From: Nannobrachium achirus
Lineage: Eukaryota > Chordata > Actinopteri > Myctophiformes > Myctophidae
Direction: 5' to 3'
DNA: 64,000 nucleotides
Assembly: GCA_963921795.1 (NCBI GenBank)
Contig: OY997657.1
Span: 30,677,043-30,741,042 of the forward strand
Below, one piece after another: positions 1 through 23,260 of this stretch (its first letter is position 1; every line of letters begins with the position of its first letter). The notes under the pieces were generated by a model that saw only the letters and a list, made by a program, of their open reading frames with translations, did not search any database and had not been told where the DNA came from. A program made the translations under genes and the position numbers.

Positions 1-1123
1 ATGTCAGTTCATCACTCAGCTCCCCCTCAATAAACTGAAGATGGAACTCAGATTTGCTCATAGATGGTGCATCAGCCAATAGCTACCTTAATAAGGAAAT
101 TATTTTCATGTTCTCCTCTCAGCTCAAAACACAGCTCTCGAACCACCACTCTCAGCTAGCCAACAACACCAACACGTGCAATTTACTTTCTTCTGTTTAT
201 CATCTTTATATAAATCTGTACTCTGAACCCTATGGCTGAAGTCCAGAAAGTAGGCTTAGGATCAGAACCGATAAAACCCACACCATTTCTGAAGAAGCAA
301 GCAGCCTTCATAGTCTTAAGCAACAGCTCTGCTGTGTAGAATGTCTTAGCTTACCCGAGCTGAGGCTCAACTCTATAAAGCTTTAGAAGCACTACGCACA
401 CTATCAGGGACATGCTGGGCCCCTGATTCAGCCCGGGAAAAAGTGTTGGAGAGGCCCTCATTGTGCACTATAGAGAGAGATCTCTCTCTATAACGCTGCT
501 GCTACTCAAAGATTTGTGACAAAGTGACAAGCCAGTGGGCCAATTACATGAGTTATTATATTTTGTCCTTGTTGGGCGGAAACCTTGTATGTCCAAAACC
601 GTTTGTTTTGTATTTATCATTTTAAAAATGATTTAAACTAGTGAAAACAGCCAATCTGTGCTTGTAGATCTGCTGTTTTCACTACTTTTGTGTGACGACA
701 TTGTATGATGAAGCAAGGCTTCGCTTTGCGAAAAAATGTACAAATTTGAAACTTGGAGGTACGAGGTTTCTGCCCGACAGTGACGATTTACTTTGTTGGC
801 AGCCCAGCCTCCAAAATGGAACAAAGGCCGACATTTTATTTTAATTTTTCTCCTAATGGCCGGCCTGGACCGGCCGAGAATGAACCGGCCGTTCGGGAGT
901 TGTCCCGCTTTTCCCAATGGCCAGCACGTCCCTCCCTGCACACTATTTAGTTAATGCCAAGATATTGGTGTTTTACTGCTGTTGTATACATTTTATTTGA
1001 ATATTAAATAATAATTGTATGATGATGAGATATTTTTTGCTGGCCTGATTCTAATGCTGTCGGTGGTGATGGCAGTGCTACAGAAGTGATTAATGATGCC
1101 AAATGTCCTTGTCTCCTCTCCAG
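1..1123. other. ppp1cb intron 1 (3' part), no coding sequence
   Basis: No exon could be supported here. The stretch precedes the first visible ppp1cb exon at 1124, so it is most simply the 3' end of intron 1; the 52-nt first coding exon expected for this gene must lie left of the window. About half of the stretch is one hAT miniature element (405-938). The rest is AT-rich unique-looking sequence. Confidence 0.6.
405..938. mobile_element. hAT miniature element, family A copy 1
   Basis: Terminal inverted repeats CAGGGACATGCTGGGCC (left) and GGCCAGCACGTCCCT..CCTG (right) are flanked by a perfect 8-bp target duplication CACACTAT at 397-404 and 939-946, the hallmark of the hAT superfamily. There is no transposase, so the copy is non-autonomous. 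Two further full copies lie at 29732-30288 and 46261-46787. Its interior carries a shortened version of the GATCTACAAGC palindrome (641-693), where the other two copies have the full hairpin. A 4-bp repeat just inside the right end is a small private change. Confidence 0.9.
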
Positions 1124-14271
<13,148 letters not shown>

Positions 14272-16352
14272 ACATTCAGCCTCACCTACCCTTCTTTCCC
14301 CCTACCCTTTCCCAATCTTTCCACCACTGCAACCCCATTAAATCCCCTGTATAGGGAATATACAGGGCTTATCCATCGCCCCGATAATTCTCCTCTTTCC
14401 TTTCTTCCTCCAGTCCCACTGACAGCTCTTTTCTTAATATGTATGTGTACATAAATTTGCTGTGACCAATCGATGTATTATTTCCTGCCTGTTTGTTGGT
14501 ATTTTTGATATTATTAACAAATATACTATTTGTGGTTTTACTTGCAATGCCATTTGAGCCCCATCTTCTCTGAGGTTCTATGTTGTGTAAGGAAACAACC
14601 CCTCTGTTCAGAATGGGGCAAGTGAATGCTTTAAGAGGAATTTCTTTTGGATCTCTTAATTGAAAAAAAGAAGGAAGGGAAAAAAAGGATGTTGAACATT
14701 GTTTTGCCTTGATTTCTCCAAAAAACAGTGAAAAGCCTCCAGATGAATTTGATTGCAGCTAACCTAGGCGCTGTGTGATGCTCATCACAGCCACTTCCAT
14801 TAGTTCACAGTTAACAGTTCTAACGCATTGCGTTATGTCTGTGTGTGTGTGTGCACATATGAAGTTGCTTGTATGAATGCTTTTACGCGTGCTATGCACA
14901 CTCGCACTATTCAACCCTTTGGGGGATCGGGGGATCCATGTTCATACACAAGGAGAAACAATGAATGGACTGGAATGAACTAAACGGGCTTAAACTAATG
15001 CTGCTAGCATTGTACACTCACTGTACAAACACTCCCCCACTCTCTCATACATCCCCGTGCCTGGTTGCCACACCCACGCAAGCACGTCACTTCTCACATA
15101 GAGGTGGTTAATGCCCTCACAGGTGTACTTACTGTTAACCTTAAAGGTAATACTCCCTGACATAAAATACTTTTTATTTACTGTGCGCTAAAAGACACTA
15201 ACAAATCTTGTAATTGATAACGTCTTGAGAGCCATGTACATACTTAGGTTTTTTCCCTAGGTTTGAGACATTCATTATTCATGGTAGATATTTTAGTGGC
15301 GTGGAACCAGAGTAAGTTGAAAAGAATGCTAATGTTAATGCTTTGCCATTCAGGACCTTGTTTGTAGATGCTCTTAATGGTGGGGAAATACCTAACAGCA
15401 TGTTCTGCAAATGTGTAGCTTACCTAACTCCTCAAGGGGTAAAATAGCAGATATAGTATTCAGCAAACATCTGTCTTTAGCTCTGCATGCACAGGATACA
15501 GTCAGCAATACTTAAAGGTGCTGTAGGTGATTTTCTTGTGTTAAGTGTTAAATAGGTTGATGTCATGATAGTAATCATTGCAGTACTGTTGGTTTAGTAG
15601 AGAGATTCTCCCCGTCTCTCAAGATCTTTAGTAAAGCGAAAATGCATATTCATTTTATTAAAGAGCTGGGGAGACCCATGTTACTGTACAAATACTATAT
15701 AGCAATGATTACTATCACAATATAGAGCTTTAACTTAAAACATTTTTAACTAAGAAATATCACTTGGCCTACCTTTAATTAAACTAACAAAGAGCACTCA
15801 AAGTTAGTTATTTTGAAGGGACTGTCTTGATCAGCCCTACTCAACATCACCCTGTCTGTTCATATCAGGCACAAATAAGAACTAGCAGCAGGAGTGATAA
15901 ACAAATCACATGGATTTCACATTACTGTGTGATAGTGGCGCCACCTGGTGTACTGTAGGTCTTATTTTTCCAAATTCAAATTACACTGAGGGTGAGTATT
16001 TGATGTTACCAGTGTAAGATGCTGTATCACTAATATCAGGAGGTACTTCAGCTCTCTTCTACGGTCCTACAATTTGCCTGGTTGGCAGTTAAGCTTCGGT
16101 CTACTTAACACATGATTGCAGCAGACATTTTGTGAAATAGTTGCCTCATTTTCTTTTTGCTCTGTCTGTTGTATTCTTTTCCAGTTGTTTTTCAATGTAC
16201 TCTTCACATTGTTTACTTTATATTCACTTAATTTATTTCCTAATCACAATAATAAGGAAACTAAAAACCTGAGGTGTTACCAAAAGCTGTTTTGCAATTT
16301 GTACAAGGTGGTTTCAGAAGTCTATGAATTCAATAAAATGGATGAAATAAAC
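14272..16352 (+). other. ppp1cb: ppp1cb 3'UTR with poly(A) signals
   Basis: The region after the TGA at 14269-14271 runs without exons to two AATAAA hexamers at 16332-16337 and 16346-16351. Long 3'UTRs are usual for this gene. A TTAA-flanked miniature element (15516-15774) is embedded in it. The exact cleavage site cannot be seen from sequence alone. Confidence 0.5.
15516..15774. mobile_element. TTAA-flanked miniature element
   Basis: TTAA occurs at both edges (15512-15515 and 15775-15778). Imperfect inverted ends AGGTGCTGTAGGTGATTTTC and its diverged mirror bound about 260 bp with mirrored AATGATTACTATCA blocks inside. TTAA targets suggest piggyBac- or Kolobok-type mobilisation; the family is not certain. 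Confidence 0.6.
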
Positions 16353-16840
16353 CGTTTCTCCCTCCTTTTTATTGGTAGTTTTCTGTGTTTTGTATATTTC
16401 ATTTAGTGTAATATCAAGACATTTGAAGTGAAATATATATCTGAGCACCTAGTTCTTCATTCTTCATCCTTCATCTATACACTTTTGTTAAGCCCCACAG
16501 AAGGGTCAAAATTGTAGTCTGAACTCTGAATGGTACAGGCAACTTATTCGATTTATTCTGAACTTTGATATTCATTATCAATTTCAACTGTCAAAATGAA
16601 TTCAATCAATGATTCAAGTAAATCAATTCAAAATCACATTTATTGTAATGAGGCAGCGTTCAGATATAATACAGAAATGCAATTCTCTGACATTACTGAA
16701 AAACATAAACCTTTTGTTATGCAAAAATGAAAATAGAACATATTCTCTTGTTAATAGCAATTGAAACAAGTGCTGTTTTTCGTGAATGCACTTTCAACAA
16801 ACAACTATCTGCTGCCTGACTTGCTGGGTCACTTGTGTGT
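16353..16840. other. Spacer between convergent genes
   Basis: About 0.5 kb of AT-rich sequence lies between the ppp1cb poly(A) signals and the stop codon of the minus-strand gene. It should contain the 3'UTR of the latter. No other feature was recognised. Confidence 0.4.
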
Positions 16841-17877
16841 TTAACCGTGGGGGGGACGGCCCCCTATTCCGTTCCTCTGCATTTTTTTCATTGCCCACTC
16901 AAGGCCTTTTTGCAGTGGCCCATCATACAGTGCTTTTACCAGCGCGACGAGGAAACAGGGCAAACCCAGATGGAGGTGGGACATGATCCAGATCAGGAAA
17001 ATCCACATGAGGATCTTAACAAGCAGGAGGACGGAGAAGGTCAGGCAGCTGTGTGAGCTGAGCCACTGCTTTAGGCGAATGATCCTCTGCCCAAGGTCAG
17101 CCTAGGAATAGAGAGGTGTGTGTCAGTAGAGATGGATGGCTATAGACGAATCCACAGAGCGCTGCCCTGTAGTTGCAGTGCCGCTTGACACCGCAGTTAT
17201 GATTGCCGCTTCTGTGGATTCGGCTATAAAATGAGGTTATGCAGGCACATTCAAATTCTAAATGTTCCTTATTTCTACAAAGTCTAAAGTAAGTCTTGTA
17301 TGTCTTTGAAGATTGCCCCAGCTGTAACTCAAGAGAGAGCAGATGGAACCAAATGGACCCACAGGGTTCATTTGGTTCACTTTATACTGTATTTTGGAGT
17401 GTACATAGGAGTCCCCAAAAAAATTCGGGTGGGGGTCCATGGCTAACCTGTTCAGGAACTTCAGGTGTGATGGGGGGGCTCTCGGTCTTGTCTGCAACCG
17501 CTGCACTGGTGCTTCGTCTGTTTTCAACCTTCTGCAGTGGTGGGAAAAGTACTCACATTTTATACTTTTATAAAAGTATTGATACTGCAATGTAGAAATA
17601 CTCTGTTACAAGTAAAAGTCCTGAATTAAAAATGTACCTGAGTAAAAGTACAAAAGTATTGGCATAGCAATGTTTTCTTGATGCCTTGTGAGCTTGTAAA
17701 TCTGCTATTTTCAAATGGAAGTGGTTAATGTTGTAATAATCAAAATCTACAAATGAACTACCTTTCAAATAATTTTTGTGGAGTAAAAGTATAATATTTG
17801 GATCCGAGTTACTTGACACCACTGACCTTCTGCACCTTCTGTTTCTTTGGTCGTGGTGAAGCTGCCTCCATCATCAT
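16841..17877 (-). CDS. Small membrane protein, SAYSvFN-like hydrophobic core (130 aa)
   Basis: Three exons on the minus strand: 17877-17827, 17528-17448 and 17101-16841, with GT/AG borders and one open frame to TAA at 16843-16841. The protein has a basic start (MMMEAASPRPKKQKVQK; any of three ATGs could be used), a Ser/Thr/Pro-rich linker (KTESPPITPEVPEQ) and a long hydrophobic segment at residues ~65-100 (VKILMWIFLIWIM, then LGLPCFLVALVKALYDG), then a short basic tail. Aligned by eye without gaps, the hydrophobic core shares about 11 of 35 positions with human SAYSD1 (the K-x-L-x-W and GL-x-x-F…Y-x-G pattern), but the SAYSvFN signature itself is absent. Homology is therefore suggested, not proven. 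Intron 1 is exactly one hAT miniature element plus its 8-bp target duplication. No transcript evidence was available. Confidence 0.6.
17535..17824 (-). mobile_element. hAT miniature element (CAGTGGTG family) forming an entire intron
   Basis: The ends CAGTGGTG…CACCACTG abut a perfect 8-bp duplication that reads CAGAAGGT in the gene's sense, at 17825-17832 and 17527-17534. The 290-bp element plus 8 bp equals the 298-bp intron if splicing uses AAG|GT at both copies. In gene sense the end reads AGTACTTTTCCCACCACTG, a pyrimidine-rich tract directly before CAG. A half palindrome (GAGCTTGTAAATCTGC) remains near 17690. Confidence 0.9.
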
Positions 17878-18595
17878 TGTTTGTCACTTGTGTGCTGTAG
17901 CCTACTGAACAGAGATATAAGCAGCATAAATTGCAAAGCTGTTGAAATGAAAATAGTTGGCAAATAAGTCCTACTACAGGGCTTTTTGTATTATCCTCTC
18001 AACAATCATTGTAAACCGTACTTCTGTACCAATTGCAAACAGTCAATAAAGTATAATCAATCAATCAATCAAAATAAATGAGCTAGCTAAGTTACTAACT
18101 GGTGTCATAGATTTATAACACAAATTTGGCTATCTATAACCATAGAGTTATGTCTATATAACAGCATTAAAAAGGTTGCTAAACATGCTATTATTAACCC
18201 AAAAAAGTAGCTAACTGATAACTAACTTACGTTATATTTCCGGTGTTAACGTCCAAGTGAAGGTGCCAAATACGCAGTGAAAATATGCCAATAAACGGTT
18301 TAAACTTTAACGGGTTTAATTTGTTTTCACAACACCAAAAGGATTATTAGTTTGGTCTTGTATCGATTCAGGTGGTTTCTTATGAATACGTTATTATGGT
18401 GTGATGTGCGTATAACAATAATAAAGTAATATTTAATAAGTTTTGACTGTCGCACCTGATATTTTGTTGGCACCTGTCTTGACTTGTTCAGGCTAATGTA
18501 CCCTCCCTGCCGAATGGGGGCGATATGATTTGATTCAAGCTGTCTGAATGCAGCCTTAAGGTGACGTCACACGCTCGTTCTGAAGCCGGTGTCCC

Positions 18596-18669
18596 GGAAA
18601 CGGCAGATCTACAAGCTCACAACGCTCCGCGATGCGACGTCTCGTGAGCTTGAAGATCTGCTATTGTCT
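18596..18669. repeat. GATCTACAAGC palindrome module
   Basis: CAGATCTACAAGCTCACAAC and the mirrored GTGAGCTTGAAGATCTG form a hairpin around CGCGATGCG. It matches the module in several hAT families of this window, but here no terminal repeats or target duplication were found around it. Confidence 0.7.
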
Positions 18670-19479
18670 GCGAGCGACACCGTCGTAGACAAAGTGAAAG
18701 CTCTTCCCAGGCAGCCTGCCTGTCGTACATCCCATCCCATCCCATACAGTGAAAATATTACACTAAATTACGAGGACTTGATATTGCTCGATATAAATAG
18801 ATAGATTGGCTTCAATTTAACAAGCCGCGGGGTCTAGCAAGCTAGCCATGCGATGCTTCAAATAGCTTAGCAAGCATGGTTATCATCACTATCAGTGTCC
18901 AGTGGGATTGGGAAATCGATATAACCTGCTGATTTTGCCTCGCTGTTGTTGACAGGTCAAAGTTCGTCTTTTAGCCACGCTAGTATGAAGGTATAGTTTT
19001 ATTTAAGTACCCTTACTATTTCATGTGTTTTGTATGTGTGGGTAATTGTTGGTAATGTGCGCGGGGTTAATAGAATATCGTTTTACCAAACTTCCGCATA
19101 GTATGCAAGGATAGTATGAGAGTGCTCACTGCTCCGGACCAGTCAGTCAGGTGTTGGCAGGTGTTTTTTCTTCAAAATTAAAACAGGATTTATTCTATTG
19201 ATAATGACAATTAAAGTAACTGAAATGCACTTGGCATACTTGAGGCTAAATCAGGTAATGTTTAGGCTATATTGTATTTGTATATTCTGTTAACAAAGGG
19301 GTTTTATTCGTTTAATCGTGCATATTGCATATTATGGGGATGTCCATATCCCTACATTCTTTGATCTTAATTTTTTATTTTGGCCTACTCAAATTTTGCA
19401 TCCATGGACCTTGGCCATATTCTTGCCATCTTGTTGTGCTTACATAGTTTGTTTGTTTGTTTCTTCTTCTTTCTGTCTG

Positions 19480-19481
19480 CC

Positions 19482-19526
<45 letters not shown>
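19480..19526. repeat. (TCTG)n microsatellite
   Basis: About eleven TCTG units lie ~25 bp before the putative acceptor of the first manea coding exon. Confidence 0.9.
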
Positions 19527-19531
<5 letters not shown>

Positions 19532-19660
19532 ATCTACATTTGTTTAATATCCTAGGCCAAGCAAAGATCCAGCTGCCAAGTTCCAGTGGAACCGTGTCCA
19601 AAAGCCCCCTTCTGTTCCCTTGACAGTGCATTGTGGAAAACCTCATGTGCCAACTGAAGA

Positions 19661-22411
19661 ATGGCAAGGTTGAGACGCAGATCTTGCATCACATTAATTG
19701 GCTTGGTGCTGCTCACATTCATAGTAACGGTGGTCTTAAAGTCCTTTGCACTGCAGGATTCACCATTTGGCAACTCTGACAGTCTTCAACCGTTCCCGGA
19801 GATCAGAGGAGTTGTAAAGGATGAGACTCAAGTTAAGAAAGAAAACAAGGCTGTCGATCGGACAGACACTGCTCACTCAGAGAATAAGGATGCAGAGCTG
19901 GAAGCTACACTTAGGAAATTCTCTCCTCCCAACTACAACATCCATGTCTTCTACTATACCTGGTATGGTAACCCACAGTTAGATGGCAAATACATTCACT
20001 GGGATCACCCACAGCTGCCTCACTGGGACTCCAAAGTGGCCCAGGGATATCCACAAGGGAGACACAGCCCACCCGATGATATTGGGGCCAGCTTCTATCC
20101 ACACTTGGGGGCTTACAGCTCCAGAGACCCCTCTGTTATTGAGGCTCACATGCAGCAGCTGCGAACAGCAGCGATTGGTAAGGCGATGTTGTTCTACTTT
20201 GTACTGAAATTAGATTTCATGCTGTTAGAAGTTTTTTTTTTTACATACACGGTACACGCTGAGCGCTGACATCAATTAGGTTCCCTGATGAGTAGTCACT
20301 GATGCCCCCTTTTAATGTTTCTTTTTCTTTCTTTTTGCTAGTCCATATACCTGGGGATGTGAGCACTCAAAAAGCACTTTGGGTTATGTGCTGTGTATTG
20401 ATTCTGAATATTTATAGTTTCGAAACTAATTTTGTGAAATACAACAGCCATGTTTTCCTGACTCAATCTCTACCTAACTCTGACAGTTAAACACACATAC
20501 AGTGCGGCTGAGTGAGCTGCACCTTCGTTTTTCTCTGCAGACACCTCGCCTCATTTCTCAACTTGAAAATGCTTTAAATAATGTACTTTCTGAAACGTGA
20601 GATTGCACAGATAAGCAATGTCAGAGCTGCACTGCTCGCTGACGATCTGCTCCATGTATCAATGAGTAAACACACTACTGCTATTAGCACCAAGAGCTAC
20701 GTTGTGTGTGAGTGTGAGTGTGAGTGTGTGAGAGAGAGAGAGAGAAGCCAGCATCCCATAGCCTGCCTACCACAGCTCTAACCATAATGACAGATCCCAC
20801 AGCCAGAACCAGATCTCCGGTGTTTACACAAAAAATGGTGATAAACAGCTTACATTTTGGGAAAGTGCAAAACAGGCTTCCTCACTGTCTGCATGTGCTA
20901 ATCATCATAATGCTCAATGCCCGTGTGCAAGTTGAGATCAACCCACTGAGGAGAACAATGCTGACAGACAGAGGTTTCCTTATTTATATGTAGGATTATT
21001 ATAATTATAATTTTTCTTTGTATTTCACAATTCTTAGGACGTCCTAGGTCCTGGATTATATATATGTTTTCTTTCTTTTTTAATCTGTTTAATGATAAAT
21101 CCATTTAGACTACTTTTTCAGGTGTTCTTGCTGTCTCCTGGTACCCTCCTGGTATGAAGGACGACAATGGTGAGCCTACAGATGACATTGTGCCGTTGTT
21201 GCTGGATGTGGCACTTAAATACTATATAAAGGTTTGTGGATTGTGTTTGTTGGCTGTCTACTCTGACACACATCTGATGAAATGCTTAAAATATACTTAA
21301 ACCATGAACATGAATATAAATTTAGACATACAGTATAAACAAATATTCATAATATTGTATTGCCACTGTTGATAATTTGTACAGGTGGCCTTTCACATCG
21401 AACCATACCAAGGGAGAGACGAGGCCACAATGTTAGCTAACATCAAGTACATCATTGATAAGTGAGTAATAGTGGGTTGTCATTCTTCTTTTCTTTATTT
21501 TATAACTTTATTTATAGGATGTTTCAAGTATAAAGACATACAACCCCACATATGCCCCGCCCTCCCAGGTTCCCTCGTCATTCTTCTTTTGTCACTAACA
21601 TCAATACTGTCAATATGGGATCCATCAAAGCATCATTTGGTTCCAAACAGTCATATTTATTGATTCAGATATAAAGCAATGATGACAGTTACCTCATGAG
21701 CCTATCTGTTCCCGTGACTCATCCTGTTTCAATTCTAATTTTTTGAGATCTTTATTTGATAACTCTTCCCTCCTCAGTTATGGAAAACACCCTGCCTTCT
21801 ACAGACACAGGACAAACACTGGGAAGCTTTTGCCTTTTTTCTATGTGTATGACTCCTACTTGCTGAACTCTGAGCAGTGGGCCATACTGCTAAAGCACAC
21901 AGGGAGCCACAGCATCAGGGATACCCCGTATGATGCCATCTTCATTGCCCTGCTGGTTGAGGAGAAACACAAGAGAGACATCTTGACCGCTGGCTTTGAT
22001 GGAATCTATACATACTTTGCCACCAATGGATTCTCCTATGGCTCTACACATCGTAATTGGGAGTCTCTTAAAACATTCTGTGCGGTCAACGATCTGATAT
22101 TTGTCCCTAGCGTAGGCCCTGGGTACATTGACACGAGTATTAGACCCTGGAACTTCCAAAACACCCGAAACCGAATTAATGGGAAGTACTATGAAACAGC
22201 ACTGAGTGGTGCCTTGAAAGCCAAACCTGATATCATCTCAATAACATCTTTTAATGAATGGCATGAGGGGACTCAAATAGAAATGGCGGTTCCCAAAACA
22301 GGTCAGACTGTGTTTCTAGACTACTTGCCAAACAAGCCATCAGTTTATCTGGAGATAACTCGCAAATGGGCAGAAATATTTAGTGGAGAGCGCAGGAAAT
22401 GGCAAGAATGA
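19661..22411 (+). CDS. manea: Glycoprotein endo-alpha-1,2-mannosidase (MANEA)
   Basis: Golgi GH99 enzyme that cleaves Glc1-3Man from N-glycans, a bypass of the glucosidase route. Exons: 19661-20177, 21122-21231, 21385-21461, 21778-22411; total 446 codons with stop (445 aa; the human enzyme is 462). All introns have GT/AG borders and preserve frame. An N-terminal signal anchor (about residues 9-28, CITLIGLVLLTFIVTVVL) marks a type II Golgi protein. Family signatures: VFYYTWYGNPQLDGKYIHW, YPQGRHSPPDDIGASFYP, GFDGIYTYFATNGF, and FNEWHEGTQIE with the two glutamates of the catalytic region. MANEA rather than MANEAL is favoured by the overall match and by fut9 as the next gene, as in mammals. The ATG at 19661 is the first in frame before the anchor. 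Confidence 0.96.
20342..20985. repeat. Dispersed repeat in manea intron 1
   Basis: It shares ordered blocks with 2330-2870, including AGATCTCCGGTGTT and a TTACATTTTGG block. Class and ends are unresolved. The rest of the 944-bp intron shows nothing recognisable. Confidence 0.5.
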
Positions 22412-22448
22412 TAGTCAGAATGACTGACAGACAGGAGGGGGGGAAAAG

Positions 22449-23260
22449 TGGGGATGCACCTGCCACCGACACAAGTTTTTCTCAATTTCGATACGATAAT
22501 ATTTTGATATTTCCCGATATCGATACCCGTAGGGCTGTCACGATTATGGCATTTTACATGATGATTAATTTTCTCTCAAATAATTGCGATTAACGATTTA
22601 ATTGTGTTTTTGTCGTTGACAATTACATTTGTTTGGCTTTTAGGCTTTGAATTACACATGATAGATATGACACATAAGCTAAATACACAAAGAAATCGCT
22701 GACATATTTGACAACTTATACTTAAAAAAGAACATTGATAGTGGAAATAGCAGATCTACAAGCTCACAACGCGTCGCGATGCGACGTGTTGAGAGCTTGT
22801 AGATCTGCTATTTCCACTATTTTTGACATGGAAACGATTATGACGATTATGAAAAATAATCACGATTAGACGATTATGTAATAATTGTGACAGCCCTAGA
22901 TACCCGATACGTACAGTAGGCTACATAGCAAGTTTAAAAAAAATGCACCACCTTTCAATTAAAAGCCATTTATTAATTGTAGGATAGGCTTCAGTGCAAA
23001 ATGCAATGCATGGCAACTCGTGTCTCGTCTCTCGTGAGACAAGAGTGGAGGAGCAACAAAAAAAGTTTGCTGGATAAGATTGTGGGATATCGCTTATTTA
23101 ATAATTAAATGCTAAAACGTTTGGTTATGGGCTTAGAATTTTGTGATTATATTATATATTTTTAAGCCAGAGACCTGTTTTGTATTTTTTTTATCGTGTC
23201 CGATATCCGTTGTCCGATACATGAATTAATTAATTAAGATATGGTATCAGTACATCCCTA
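22449..23260. mobile_element. Older hAT-like element, host of a nested insertion
   Basis: The right end reads GGTATCAGTACATCCCTA; the left end TGGGGATGCACC looks like its diverged mirror. The body contains repeated 'cgatatcgatacc' type blocks typical of a common teleost repeat. A second hAT element (22530-22898) interrupts it. The outer target duplication is not clear, so the left border is approximate. Confidence 0.45.
22530..22898. mobile_element. hAT miniature element (TAGGGCTGTCAC family)
   Basis: The ends TAGGGCTGTCACGATTA and TAATTGTGACAGCCCTA are flanked by a perfect 8-bp duplication GATACCCG (22522-22529 and 22899-22906). The centre (22742-22818) is a near-perfect hairpin with GATCTACAAGCTCACAACGC, the same module found in other families. 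It has no coding capacity. Confidence 0.9.

Larger units (their letters stand above)
17878..19660. other. Divergent spacer between minus-strand gene and manea
   Basis: It should hold the promoters and 5'UTRs of both genes. Seen: a palindrome module at 18596-18669, a candidate manea 5' non-coding exon ending in GAAG before GTATAG near 18988, a TCTG microsatellite at about 19480-19526, and an acceptor-like CCTAG at about 19550 before the exon with the manea start codon. No other coding sequence was recognised. Confidence 0.45.
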
